This document shows, piece after piece, positions 14,357-21,726 of a stretch of DNA of 35,976 bases. Made by a program: the position numbers and the translations under genes. The stretch is from Candidatus Niyogiibacteriota bacterium. GTDB taxonomy: Bacteria; Patescibacteriota; Minisyncoccia; JACROR01. The stretch's first letter is position 1; each line of letters begins with the position of its first letter. The notes under the pieces are model-generated. The model worked only from the letters and a program-made list of their open reading frames with translations. It ran no database searches and was not told where the DNA came from. The stretch lies in NCBI GenBank assembly GCA_016214345.1, contig JACROR010000032.1, positions 1-35,976 of the forward strand. Direction: 5' to 3'.

Positions 14357-15292
14357 TTATGCGCGGTTAGCGATTTTATATTTTTGCGTTATGTTTATCA
14401 GTATTTTTTCTATGTCAATTCGCGCGGGGCAAGCGGCCTGGCATCTGCCGCAGGCGACGCATTGCGGCTCGCCAAATTCTTCATAACTTCGCGCGAATTT
14501 ATGATAAAACCAGTTGTAATATCTTTCTTTAAGAGTTTTATGAAAATTATGGCCGCCCGCGACGCGGCTGAATTCAGGCAGGGTGCAGGCGGCCCAGTTC
14601 TGGCACCGTTTACAACTTTTACCGGCTATATCCATGGAATCTTCCGTAGAAAAACAATGGCACAAGGGGCACACATAAGCGCAGATTCCGCATCCTAAGC
14701 AGATTTTGGCCAATTCATCCCAAATTTGCGGATAATTTTTCCATGACCAAGCCACCGCGTCTTTAAGCATTTCCGCGTCTTGTAGCAAGAGACGCAGTTT
14801 TGGCATGGTTTTGTTTTCTGCGTATTGGCTGGCAGGAATATTTTTTGACGGACGCGCTAATGCCATTTTTTTAATTAAAACCGTTCCTTTGGCGGTTACT
14901 GGCATTACGGCAAAATCTTTTGGTGATAATTTTTGTAATATTAAATCTCCGCCGGGCGGTATGTTAAATTGTTCGTCAGTCAGCCCTATAATTGTGGTTT
15001 TGGAACGGCGTCGGAAATAGTAGTAATTTTTGTTGGGTCGCGACATTATTTCATCCAAACGAGTTATGGCTTCCAGGTCGCGGAGCGGCAGTCCGAACAG
15101 GATAAACGGCTTTATGGGGGGCAGGGTTTTTAGGCGGCTCTTTTTGATATCAAAATTAAAAGCAGTTTCTTGCGCGGGGAAAAGGTATTGTTTGGGCGCT
15201 AGTATGTTTTTTCGGCAATCTATAACCACGAATTTTTTCTTTAATTCGTTTAGAAAGCCGTTAAGATTTATTTGAAGCGGCGCTGTCGTCAT
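14357..15292 (-). CDS. hydB: Hydrogenase beta subunit, 4Fe-4S ferredoxin-like (AsrA/HydB type)
   Basis: The 311-residue first gene of the operon has an N-terminal domain of the anaerobic sulfite reductase A type. A C-terminal ferredoxin region follows, with CLGCGICAYVCPLCHCF and CVACGRCQAACPARIDIEKI, enough cysteines for two [4Fe-4S] clusters. A further cysteine pair lies between them (CKRCQNWAAC). It links the small subunit to the flavoprotein. The order beta-gamma-delta-alpha is the standard one for group 3b enzymes. A promoter with TATAAT 6 nt before the ATG implies a leaderless transcript. Confidence 0.92.
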   Translation of the reverse strand: MTTAPLQINLNGFLNELKKKFVVIDCRKNILAPKQYLFPAQETAFNFDIKKSRLKTLPPIKPFILFGLPLRDLEAITRLDEIMSRPNKNYYYFRRRSKTTIIGLTDEQFNIPPGGDLILQKLSPKDFAVMPVTAKGTVLIKKMALARPSKNIPASQYAENKTMPKLRLLLQDAEMLKDAVAWSWKNYPQIWDELAKICLGCGICAYVCPLCHCFSTEDSMDIAGKSCKRCQNWAACTLPEFSRVAGGHNFHKTLKERYYNWFYHKFARSYEEFGEPQCVACGRCQAACPARIDIEKILINITQKYKIANRA

Positions 15293-15298
15293 TTGTTT

Positions 15299-15327
15299 AT
15301 TATAATGCTTATTGGTCGGCTATTCAA
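15299..15327 (-). promoter_or_regulatory. Hydrogenase operon promoter (leaderless)
   Basis: Minus strand: TTGAAT (15327-15322), exactly 17 bp, TATAAT (15304-15299), then 6 nt to the ATG at 15292. This is one of the clearest leaderless promoters in the window. Confidence 0.7.
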
Positions 15328-15348
15328 AAATTTATAAGTATTGAAAAT

Positions 15349-15376
15349 AAAAAAGGGCATCGCTTTCGCGATGCCC
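15349..15376 (-). terminator. Terminator of the 32-aa gene
   Basis: GGGCATCGC-TTTC-GCGATGCCC is a perfect 9-bp stem, followed on the minus strand by TTTTTTATTTT. It isolates the mini-gene from the hydrogenase promoter. Confidence 0.9.
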
Positions 15377-15388
15377 GAGGCCGGCATT

Positions 15389-15487
15389 TTATGGCCGTAC
15401 TGTTTTGGCGGATTGGGCAAGGGCGTACAATAGCCCGGTCAAGACGCTGATTTCAATTATGGCTGTGAGCCACATTACTACAAACAT
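15389..15487 (-). CDS. 32-residue single-TM membrane protein
   Basis: This tiny gene encodes a peptide that begins MFVVMWLTAIIEISVLTGLL, is hydrophobic over about residues 1-24, and ends in a basic tail (AKTVRP). Expression signals are unusually complete for its size. They comprise a near-consensus promoter with a 17-bp spacer, a strong Shine-Dalgarno AGGAGG a few bases before the ATG, and a perfect terminator about 13 nt after the stop. A shared 17-bp element lies upstream of the promoter, as for the 60-residue protein at 1830. No family is recognised. It may act as a small regulator of a membrane complex, but this is unproven. Confidence 0.7.
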   Translation of the reverse strand: MFVVMWLTAIIEISVLTGLLYALAQSAKTVRP

Positions 15488-15537
15488 CAGACCACCTCCT
15501 TTCTTGGGAAATAGGGAATCTCACTCAATTCTGTTGT

Positions 15538-15566
15538 ATTATATACGATAAATAATATATTGTCAT
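15538..15566 (-). promoter_or_regulatory. Promoter of the 32-aa gene
   Basis: Minus strand: ATGACA (15566-15561), a 17-bp spacer and TATAAT (15543-15538). The leader is about 45 nt and holds AGGAGG. Confidence 0.7.
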
Positions 15567-15573
15567 TGGTTCA

Positions 15574-15590
15574 GGTAATCTCCACACACA
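15574..15590 (-). promoter_or_regulatory. 17-bp upstream element, copy 2 (TGTGTGTGGAGATTACC)
   Basis: It ends 7 bp upstream of the -35 of the 32-residue gene, in the same orientation relative to transcription as copy 1 at 1724-1740. The copies match at 16 of 17 positions. Confidence 0.5.
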
Positions 15591-15652
15591 TATGGCGGTT
15601 TTTTTTATTTAATTTTTTTGTTGTTTAAATGCTCAAAAAAATATAATTTGGA

Positions 15653-15680
15653 TTGCAAAATACGCATTTTTAGGTATAAT
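15653..15680 (+). promoter_or_regulatory. Promoter of the cysteine hydrolase gene
   Basis: TTGCAA (15653-15658), 16 bp, TATAAT (15675-15680). A leader of about 45 nt carries GAGGAGG shortly before the ATG at 15732. Confidence 0.55.
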
Positions 15681-15731
15681 GGCAAAAACGGATAAATGAT
15701 TTTGCACTTTTAAAATTATGAGGAGGCGATT

Positions 15732-16247
15732 ATGGGTATGGCCGTTTTGGTCATTGATATGCAGGATCATTTTTTAAGATCCGTGATTGATGATGTTAAT
15801 GTGTTGATTAACAACCAGATAAAAGTTTTGCATTTTTGCGCGGAGCATGCTATTCCTGTGGCGATTCTGGAATATCATGGCGATGGTCCAACAATCAGTG
15901 CATTGCAGAATAAAATAAATGAAGTACCATGGCACAAAACTTTTATTAAATTACAAGATGACGGATTTAGTAATCCTGAACTTACGCCGTGGCTTAAAGA
16001 GAGGGACGTAGATCGGCTGGTTTTGATGGGCGTAAATTCATGCTTTTGCGTGAAGCAGACGGCTTTGGGTGGCAAATTGCATGGATTTGAGATTGCGACT
16101 TCATCGGCCTTGGTATCGTGCCCTCATGAGGCGGAATCTAGGGAACATCTTGAATTGTATTTCTTTGCCGCCTTTGATTTTCAGTTTAGTTTGGACCAAT
16201 TATTTGAATATATGGCGGCCGCGCCTCAATCCAAGAGCGCTTTTTGA
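15732..16247 (+). CDS. Isochorismatase-family cysteine hydrolase
   Basis: The 171-residue cytoplasmic hydrolase has the family triad in place: Asp in LVIDMQDHFL (about residue 9), Lys in TFIKLQDDGF and Cys in NSCFCVKQTALGG. The family includes nicotinamidases, N-carbamoyl hydrolases and isochorismatases, and nothing here fixes the substrate. The metal-binding histidines of true nicotinamidases are not obvious. It has its own promoter, a good GAGGAGG ribosome site and a terminator hairpin, so it is a single-gene unit. Its C-terminal 30 residues (HLELYFFAAFDFQFSLDQLF) are aromatic-rich. Confidence 0.85.
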   Translation: MGMAVLVIDMQDHFLRSVIDDVNVLINNQIKVLHFCAEHAIPVAILEYHGDGPTISALQNKINEVPWHKTFIKLQDDGFSNPELTPWLKERDVDRLVLMGVNSCFCVKQTALGGKLHGFEIATSSALVSCPHEAESREHLELYFFAAFDFQFSLDQLFEYMAAAPQSKSAF

Positions 16248-16260
16248 ATAATTTATACGC

Positions 16261-16290
16261 AACGGCGGAAAAATATCCGTCGTTTTTATT
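16261..16290 (+). terminator. Terminator of the cysteine hydrolase gene
   Basis: AACGGCGGA and TCCGTCGTT form a 9-bp stem with one G-T pair around AAAAATA or similar, followed by TTTTTATTTT. Confidence 0.8.
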
Positions 16291-16324
16291 TTGACCAAAT
16301 TTTGCATATAATATGTAAGTACTT

Positions 16325-17056
16325 ATGAAACGCCAAAGAAATATATACGATCCAAAATCGGACAAGCCGTTTAAATTAAGCCGGAGCAAGTTGGAGCTTT
16401 TTACGGAGTGCCCGCGCTGTTTTTATTTAGATCGTAGATTAGGGGTGGGGCGTCCGTCCGGATTTCCTTTCACTTTAAATACCGCGGTGGACTCGCTTTT
16501 AAAAAAAGAATTTGACATACATCGCGCCAAAGGCGAGCCGCATCCGCTGATGCGGGAATACAACATTCCGGCAATTCCTTTCGCGCACGGCGATTTGGAC
16601 AAGTGGCGGGAGAATTTCGTGGGCGTGCAGTATTGGCACGAGCCGACCAAGTTTATCATCACCGGAGCGGTGGATGACATTTGGATAAATCATGGAGGGG
16701 AGCTTATGGTCGTGGATTACAAGGCAACCAGCACCACTAAAGAAATTTCTTTGGAAAGCGAATATCGGCAGGCGTATAAAAGGCAGATGGAAATTTACCA
16801 GTGGCTGCTTCGCCGCAACGGCTTTTCCGTGTCAGATGTGGGATATTTTGTTTATGTTAATGGTAAGGCGGATAAAAAGGCTTTTGACAAAAAATTGGAA
16901 TTTGATGTGCAATTGTTGCTCTATAAAGGGAATGACGATTGGGTGGAAAAAACTATTTTCGCCGCGCATAAATGCCTTAATTCCGGAAAAATGCCCAAGC
17001 CAAAAGATTCATGCGCGTATTGCGAGTATGTAAAAGACGCGGTATCGGAGTTATAA
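16325..17056 (+). CDS. PD-(D/E)XK nuclease with four-cysteine (Fe-S type) signature
   Basis: This 243-residue protein belongs to the RecB/Cas4-like PD-(D/E)XK superfamily. The catalytic core is GAVDDIWIN followed by LMVVDYKAT (Asp...Asp-x-Lys), and QMEIYQWLL gives the downstream QxxxY motif. Cysteine pairs flank the fold: CPRC near the N-terminus (about residues 29-32) and CAYC near the C-terminus. In Cas4 and AddB relatives such flanking cysteines hold a [4Fe-4S] cluster. No cas genes or repeats are nearby, so a repair or DNA-processing role is more likely than CRISPR adaptation. A TATAAT (16307-16312) sits 12 nt before the ATG. Confidence 0.85.
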   Translation: MKRQRNIYDPKSDKPFKLSRSKLELFTECPRCFYLDRRLGVGRPSGFPFTLNTAVDSLLKKEFDIHRAKGEPHPLMREYNIPAIPFAHGDLDKWRENFVGVQYWHEPTKFIITGAVDDIWINHGGELMVVDYKATSTTKEISLESEYRQAYKRQMEIYQWLLRRNGFSVSDVGYFVYVNGKADKKAFDKKLEFDVQLLLYKGNDDWVEKTIFAAHKCLNSGKMPKPKDSCAYCEYVKDAVSEL

Positions 17057-17057
17057 T
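17052..17057 (+). promoter_or_regulatory. -10 element for leaderless dehydrogenase mRNA
   Basis: TATAAT overlaps the stop of the nuclease gene and lies 6 nt before the ATG at 17064. No good -35 is seen. Confidence 0.4.
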
Positions 17058-17063
17058 AATTGC

Positions 17064-18041
17064 ATGGCTAAGATATTTGTAACAAGAAAAATTCTTGATG
17101 TGGGCATAGAGAAATTAAAATCGCGGTATGAAGTAATCGTGAACCCTTATGATAAGGTTTTATCAAAAGAGGAATTGATTGCGGCTTTGCGGGCAGATAA
17201 ATATGACGCGGTGCTTTGCCTGCTCACCGATAAAATAGATGCCGAAGTTTTTGACGCGGCCGGTTCGCAATGCAAAATTTTTGCCAACTATGCCGTGGGT
17301 TTTGACAATATTGATTTGGTAGCCGCTCGCGCAAAAAATATCATGATAACCAATACGCCGGGTGTTTTGACGGATACCGTCGCGGAACACACTTTCGCGC
17401 TGATGCTCGCCATTTCTCATCGCATAGCCGAAGCTGATAAATTCACACGCGCAGGAAAATACGTGGGATGGGCGCCGGAGCTTTTATTGGGGACAAATTT
17501 GTCCCGCAAAATAATAGGCGTAGTGGGATTAGGAAGAATAGGGTCTCGCGTGGCGCATCACGCGGTTCATGGCTTTGACGCGCGGGTCATTTACCACGAT
17601 GTTAAAAGAAATGAAGAATTTGAAAAAGAATTCGGAGCGGAATTCAAAGAAAATGTGGAAGATTTGCTTCGCGCGGCGGACTTTGTTTCGCTTCATGTAC
17701 CGTTGTTGCCGGCAACAAAACATTTGATTAACGCGGAACGGCTTAAATTGATGAAGCCATCGGCTTATTTGATAAATACTTCGCGCGGTCCGGTGGTGGA
17801 TGAGGCAGCGTTGGTTTTCGCGCTGCAAAATAAAATTATTAGAGGTGCGGCGTTGGATGTTTTTGAAAATGAGCCCAAGTTGGCGTTGGGGCTCGCGGAA
17901 TTGGATAATGTGATAATCACTCCGCACATCGCTTCCGCCACCGAGGAGACGCGTTCTAAAATGTCGGAAATGGCGGCGGATAATATTATTGTCGCGTTAG
18001 ATGGTGGTGTACCGCCCAATCTTGTGGTTTTGCAAAAATAA
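17064..18041 (+). CDS. D-isomer-specific 2-hydroxyacid dehydrogenase (glyoxylate reductase-like)
   Basis: The 325-residue NAD(P)-linked enzyme interconverts 2-oxoacids and D-2-hydroxyacids. The catalytic triad motifs are all present: Arg in INTSRGPVVDE, Glu in LDVFENEP and His in ITPHIASAT. The Rossmann motif is VGLGRIGSRVA, and the second strand ends VIYHDV, where the Asp favours NAD over NADP. NYAVGFDNIDL is the usual substrate-loop motif. Length and sequence best fit the glyoxylate/hydroxypyruvate reductase branch, but lactate-type activity cannot be excluded. In a fermenter it would reoxidise NADH. Confidence 0.93.
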   Translation: MAKIFVTRKILDVGIEKLKSRYEVIVNPYDKVLSKEELIAALRADKYDAVLCLLTDKIDAEVFDAAGSQCKIFANYAVGFDNIDLVAARAKNIMITNTPGVLTDTVAEHTFALMLAISHRIAEADKFTRAGKYVGWAPELLLGTNLSRKIIGVVGLGRIGSRVAHHAVHGFDARVIYHDVKRNEEFEKEFGAEFKENVEDLLRAADFVSLHVPLLPATKHLINAERLKLMKPSAYLINTSRGPVVDEAALVFALQNKIIRGAALDVFENEPKLALGLAELDNVIITPHIASATEETRSKMSEMAADNIIVALDGGVPPNLVVLQK

Positions 18042-18070
18042 AATAGCGCCGTTTGAAGACGCTATTTTTT
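18041..18070. terminator. Bidirectional terminator
   Basis: AAATAGCG and CGCTATTT arms with T runs on both sides (TTTTTT on +, TTTTATTTTT on -). It ends both the dehydrogenase gene and the convergent mini-gene. Confidence 0.8.
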
Positions 18071-18148
18071 AGATAAAATTTTTTGAAATCCCGTGATAAA
18101 AAAGTATATTGGTATTGCAACTAAGCACAGAATAAGTATGCGTATCAT
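18062..18148 (-). CDS. 28-residue single-TM membrane peptide
   Basis: The peptide begins MIRILILCLVAIPIYFFITG, so nearly the whole chain is one TM helix, and it ends in a basic tail (FQKILSKK). In-frame ATGs also exist at 18151 and 18163. AAAGGG (18160-18155) is spaced 6 nt from the ATG at 18148, so I chose that start. The promoter is a perfect consensus on the minus strand, and the stop is inside a terminator stem. No family is recognised. The small coding size means it could be a chance frame on a short RNA, but the basic-tailed TM composition argues for a peptide. Confidence 0.55.
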   Translation of the reverse strand: MIRILILCLVAIPIYFFITGFQKILSKK

Positions 18149-18194
18149 CATCCGCCCTTTCATGTAATTATTAAATAACTTATGGTTTGATGCT

Positions 18195-18223
18195 ATTATA
18201 GTCCTAATATTATGAATTGTCAA
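18195..18223 (-). promoter_or_regulatory. Perfect consensus promoter of the 28-aa gene
   Basis: Minus strand: TTGACA (18223-18218), exactly 17 bp, TATAAT (18200-18195). It is the closest match to consensus in the window and predicts a strong, possibly constitutive, short transcript of about 140 nt ending at the terminator at 18041-18070. Confidence 0.8.
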
Positions 18224-18258
18224 ATTTTGTTTTAGAGAGTATTAATAATTAAAATAAT

Positions 18259-19224
18259 ATGCGAAACGCCATTATAAATTTTACCAAACAATTTGCATAT
18301 GAGCCGATTATTGAAAATGAGGCCGCGCTTTCAGGACGGAAGCGATTGATTGTGATTGGCATGGGCGGCTCTCATTTGGCGGGCGATATTTTAGCCGCTA
18401 TAAAGCCGTTTTTGGGCATAATAGTGCACAAAAATTATGGCTTGCCCGAAATGCCGGAGAAAGATTTAAAAGAAAGCCTCGTGGTGCTTAGTTCTTACTC
18501 GGGCAATACCGAAGAAGTTTTAGACGCGTATCAGGAAGCCAAAAAGCGCAATTTAGCGATGACCGTTATGTCCATCGGCGGCAAATTATTGGAGATGGCG
18601 CGAAAAGACGGCGTGCCCGCCATCCAATTGCCTGACATGGGCATTGCTCCGCGTTTTGCTTTGGGGTTTAGCTTGATGGCGCTTTTGAAAATCGCGGGGG
18701 AAGAGGAATTGCGAGAATCAGCCCGGAAATTATCCGGTAGTTTGAACGCCGTTCAATATGAAGATAGGGGAAAAATGCTCGCGGAAAAATTGCGAGGAAA
18801 AATTCCCTTAATTTACGCTTCTTTAAAAAATCAGCCTGTCGCTTACAATTGGAAAATAAGATTGAATGAAACGGGGCGCGTTCCCGCTTTTTATAATGTG
18901 TTTCCGGAATTAAATCATAATGAATTAGAGGGTTTTGACGTTAGGGAAACGACCCGCGGATTGTCGGGCGATTTTTATTTTATTTTTTTGCAGGATCCGG
19001 ATGATGGGCCGAGAATAGTGAAACGAATGGATGCCATGAAAACACTTTTGGAGAATAAAAATTTGCCGGTTGAAATTTTGCGTTTGGATGGCAACAACAC
19101 GCTTTATAAAATATTTTCTTCCATAATATTGGCGGATTGGACGGCGTATTATTTGGCGGCGGGTTACGGCATAGGAGAGAATGAGGTTCAATTGATCGAG
19201 AAATTTAAAAAACTCATAGAGTAA
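18259..19224 (+). CDS. Bifunctional phosphoglucose/phosphomannose isomerase (SIS domain)
   Basis: The 321-residue enzyme interconverts fructose-6-phosphate with glucose-6-phosphate and mannose-6-phosphate. Two SIS folds are visible. The first has VIGMGGSHLAGDILAA and SSYSGNTEEVLDAY (the phosphosugar-binding Ser/Thr loop). The second carries FPELNHNELEGF, the Glu/His motif of the archaeal-type PGI/PMI family. The length matches that family (about 300-330 residues) and is much shorter than classical Pgi. It links central sugar metabolism with envelope sugar synthesis. It stands alone with a terminator behind it. Confidence 0.92.
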   Translation: MRNAIINFTKQFAYEPIIENEAALSGRKRLIVIGMGGSHLAGDILAAIKPFLGIIVHKNYGLPEMPEKDLKESLVVLSSYSGNTEEVLDAYQEAKKRNLAMTVMSIGGKLLEMARKDGVPAIQLPDMGIAPRFALGFSLMALLKIAGEEELRESARKLSGSLNAVQYEDRGKMLAEKLRGKIPLIYASLKNQPVAYNWKIRLNETGRVPAFYNVFPELNHNELEGFDVRETTRGLSGDFYFIFLQDPDDGPRIVKRMDAMKTLLENKNLPVEILRLDGNNTLYKIFSSIILADWTAYYLAAGYGIGENEVQLIEKFKKLIE

Positions 19225-19259
19225 TAATGTCTATAAGTTTATTGAAACGCGCGCGCAAG

Positions 19260-19285
19260 TGCCGCTTGCGGCAGGTTTAATTTTT
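19260..19285 (+). terminator. Terminator after the isomerase gene
   Basis: TGCCG-CTTG-CGGCA hairpin followed by GGTTTAATTTTT. It lies between the isomerase stop and the tgt start. Confidence 0.65.
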
Positions 19286-19311
19286 GCTTACAATTAGCGC
19301 GTTCCATATTT

Positions 19312-20472
19312 ATGATAAAATTCCGAATTTTAAAAAGATCGCGTAAAAGTCGGGCGCGGCTGGGTGTGATTGAGACTCCGCATGGGGTTATTGAAACGCC
19401 CGCTTTCGTGCCCGTTGCCACGCAGGCGGTCATCAAAACTCTTACCAGCGAAGAGGTGGCTTCTACCGGTTCGCAGCTTTTGATATCCAATACTTTTCAT
19501 CTCCATTTAAAACCCGGAGAGGATCTGGTGCGGCGGGTGGGCGGCATACATAATTTTATGAATTGGAAGCGGCCGCTCATGACGGATTCAGGAGGATTCC
19601 AGGTTTTTAGTCTGGGTTTTGGCATGGATTTTAATTCCGGAAAGATGTTCAAGGGCCGTGAAGATATGCCGGAAAATCTCATATCCATGGGTTCGCAGCC
19701 GCGCAATTTAAAAATTACCGAAGACGGAGTTTACTTCCGATCTCCGCTGGATGGCAAAGAGCTTTTTCTGGGCCCTAAAGAATCCATTAAGATACAGGGG
19801 AAATTGGGCGCCGATATTATTTTCGCCTTTGACGAATGCACGTCACCGCACGCCAATTATGATTATGTTAAGAAGGCGATGGAAAGAACGCATAGGTGGG
19901 CTGAAATTTGCGTAACTGCGAAAAAAAGCGATCAGGCGATGTTCGGCATAGTGCAAGGTTCGCGGTTCCAAAATCTGCGAAAAGAGAGCGCTAAATTCAT
20001 AAATTCCCTTGAGTTTAGCGGGTATGGCATAGGCGGAGATTTGGGGGACGGTGTCGCGGGCATGAACAAAGTTTTGGATTGGACGCTGCCATTGTTGAAT
20101 GACGCGTTACCGCGCCATCTTTTGGGAATAGGATACCTCGGTGACATGGAAAACGTAGTTAAGCGCGGTATTGATCTCTTTGACTGCATTGTGCCTACGC
20201 ATTATGGCAGAAGAGGGATCGCTTTCGTGGCGCGAGGCGCTAATTCTTTTGATAAATTAAATTTGGGCAAATCTTTATTTTTAAAAGATAAAGATCCGTT
20301 GGATAAAAAATGCGACTGTTTGGTTTGCCAAAATTATCGCCGCCATTATATCGCGCATCTTTTGCGCGCCAAGGAGATCACGGCGATGAAATTGCTTACT
20401 TTCCACAACCTGCATTTTTTCAGCAAGTTCGTGGAAAATATAAGAAATAAAATTAAAGAAGGTAAAATATAA
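19312..20472 (+). CDS. tgt: tRNA-guanine transglycosylase (Tgt)
   Basis: The 386-residue enzyme exchanges G34 of GUN-anticodon tRNAs for a queuine-family base. It has catalytic Asp92 in MTDSGGFQVFS, FDECTSP in the base pocket, GIVQGS, the nucleophile Asp291 in FDCIVPT, and a C-terminal zinc site (CDCLVCQNYRRHY...H). Two stretches depart from the Escherichia coli type. The pocket loop GGLAVGE is GGDLGDG (241-247), and PTRNAR is PTHYGR (295-300). Gly245 aligns with E. coli-type Val233, a position that is also Gly in queuine-using eukaryotic enzymes. The next gene is a queuosine salvage glycosylase, so queuine is the likely substrate. No preQ1 synthesis genes are in the window. Confidence 0.93.
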   Translation: MIKFRILKRSRKSRARLGVIETPHGVIETPAFVPVATQAVIKTLTSEEVASTGSQLLISNTFHLHLKPGEDLVRRVGGIHNFMNWKRPLMTDSGGFQVFSLGFGMDFNSGKMFKGREDMPENLISMGSQPRNLKITEDGVYFRSPLDGKELFLGPKESIKIQGKLGADIIFAFDECTSPHANYDYVKKAMERTHRWAEICVTAKKSDQAMFGIVQGSRFQNLRKESAKFINSLEFSGYGIGGDLGDGVAGMNKVLDWTLPLLNDALPRHLLGIGYLGDMENVVKRGIDLFDCIVPTHYGRRGIAFVARGANSFDKLNLGKSLFLKDKDPLDKKCDCLVCQNYRRHYIAHLLRAKEITAMKLLTFHNLHFFSKFVENIRNKIKEGKI

Positions 20473-20475
20473 TTT

Positions 20476-21441
20476 ATGAAAAGCGCCAATCCCGTGCGTG
20501 CCACGACTTTTGAGGTGGTTAGGCGCGCTAAATATGTTAAGATTAATCGCCGTAAAATAAAGGAATTGGCTCGGCTGTGGGCGCGCGATGCTTTAATAGG
20601 TAAATTGCAATGGCCCGTTGACACGCATTACGCGAGCCATAATTCAAAAAAACTTTTAGATTATATTGTACTACTGGACACGCTTAATTTCGGTTTTTGG
20701 TCGCGTGATGATAAAAAAAGTTGGAATATATTTTATCGCGGCAAGCGTTATGGCAGATATTTCGCGTGGGCCATGTCGCTTAAAAAGTTTTTTGAGAATG
20801 ATCTGGATGCCGGCTTGGATCGTTTCGAGCGTATCACATTCAATGAATTTAAAAATATTTTTCACGGGCGAGGAGAACTTTTATTTTTAAAAAAACGCTG
20901 GCAGATGGCGCGGCAAGTGGCGCGAGCCATACGGATGAAATACGGCGATGCCGGCAATATGGTAATGTCTTGTGACCAAAAATTTTCATGGTTGGTGCCC
21001 AAGATCGCCGCTCTGCCTTCTTTTGATGATGTGGCAATGTACGGTGGCAAGAAAGTATATATTTGGAAGCGGGCGCAAATATTGGCATTAGATATTTGGG
21101 GAGCATTTCAGGGCCGTGGGTTGGGAAAATTCAAAGACTTGGATTATGTGACGACATTTGCCGATTACAGGATTCCGCAAATATTGCGTGAATACGGGGT
21201 ATTGGAATATTCGCCTGTTTTGGAAAAGAAAATATTGAATAAGCATTTAATAAGATCCGGATCGGCGCATGAGGTGGAGATACGCGCTGCTACGATTTGG
21301 GCGGTGGAATATTTGACTCAAGAGCTTCATAATAATGGTGTTCGGGTTCATCTCTTTCAGGTGGATTGGTTCTTGTGGGAAACCAGCAAGAAGATAAAAA
21401 TACAAATGCCGCATCATTTAACCAAGACTGTTTTTTATTAA
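20476..21441 (+). CDS. qng1: Queuosine 5'-phosphate N-glycosylase (Qng1/DUF2419 family)
   Basis: The 321-residue protein matches, from memory, the queuosine-salvage family formerly DUF2419. Diagnostic stretches are DYIVLLDTLNFGFW near residues 60-75, KKVYIWKRAQILALDIWGAF, DLDYVTTFADYRIPQILREY with GVLEYS, and EVEIRAATIWAVEYLTQELH. The family releases free queuine from queuosine-5'-phosphate produced by tRNA turnover. It starts 4 nt after the tgt stop, so the two are co-transcribed and form a compact salvage-and-insert pathway. The family is best known from eukaryotes and scattered bacteria, so this pairing in a CPR-like genome is notable. Confidence 0.87.
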   Translation: MKSANPVRATTFEVVRRAKYVKINRRKIKELARLWARDALIGKLQWPVDTHYASHNSKKLLDYIVLLDTLNFGFWSRDDKKSWNIFYRGKRYGRYFAWAMSLKKFFENDLDAGLDRFERITFNEFKNIFHGRGELLFLKKRWQMARQVARAIRMKYGDAGNMVMSCDQKFSWLVPKIAALPSFDDVAMYGGKKVYIWKRAQILALDIWGAFQGRGLGKFKDLDYVTTFADYRIPQILREYGVLEYSPVLEKKILNKHLIRSGSAHEVEIRAATIWAVEYLTQELHNNGVRVHLFQVDWFLWETSKKIKIQMPHHLTKTVFY

Positions 21442-21463
21442 ATATTTATGGTAATGTTGAATT

Positions 21464-21670
21464 ATGGAGAGAAAAAAGCTTTATAGGAGCGAAAAAAATA
21501 AAATAATATCCGGCATATTCGGAGGCGTGGGAGAGTATTTTGATATTGACCCTTCTTTGCTCCGTTTGTTTTGGGTTCTCGTAGTGGTATTCACGGGACT
21601 TTTCCCCGGGATCATAGCTTACGCGACGGCCGTGGCGGTAGTCCCCAAAAAGGCCCACAAGCTGGAATAA
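21464..21670 (+). CDS. PspC-domain small membrane protein
   Basis: The 68-residue protein is a single PspC domain. It begins MERKKLYRSEKNKIISGIFG, followed by GVGEYFDIDPSLLRLFWV and one long TM segment (about 32-60), then a short basic end. Such minimal PspC proteins are common and are associated with membrane-stress sensing in the phage-shock system, but no pspA or pspB is present here. A weak extended -10 (TGG-TAATGT) lies 6 nt before the ATG, so it may be leaderless and separate from the tgt-qng1 unit. Confidence 0.88.
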   Translation: MERKKLYRSEKNKIISGIFGGVGEYFDIDPSLLRLFWVLVVVFTGLFPGIIAYATAVAVVPKKAHKLE

Positions 21671-21726
21671 ATTTTTGTAAATTACTTTTTGTCTCGCCCA
21701 TCAAGGCGCGGGAAATAATTTTTAAT

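Noticed and set aside
16325-17056. Cas4 nuclease
   Set aside because: The PD-(D/E)XK core with flanking cysteines is compatible, but there is no CRISPR array or other cas gene. The cysteine layout is two pairs, not the one-plus-three pattern usual for Cas4.
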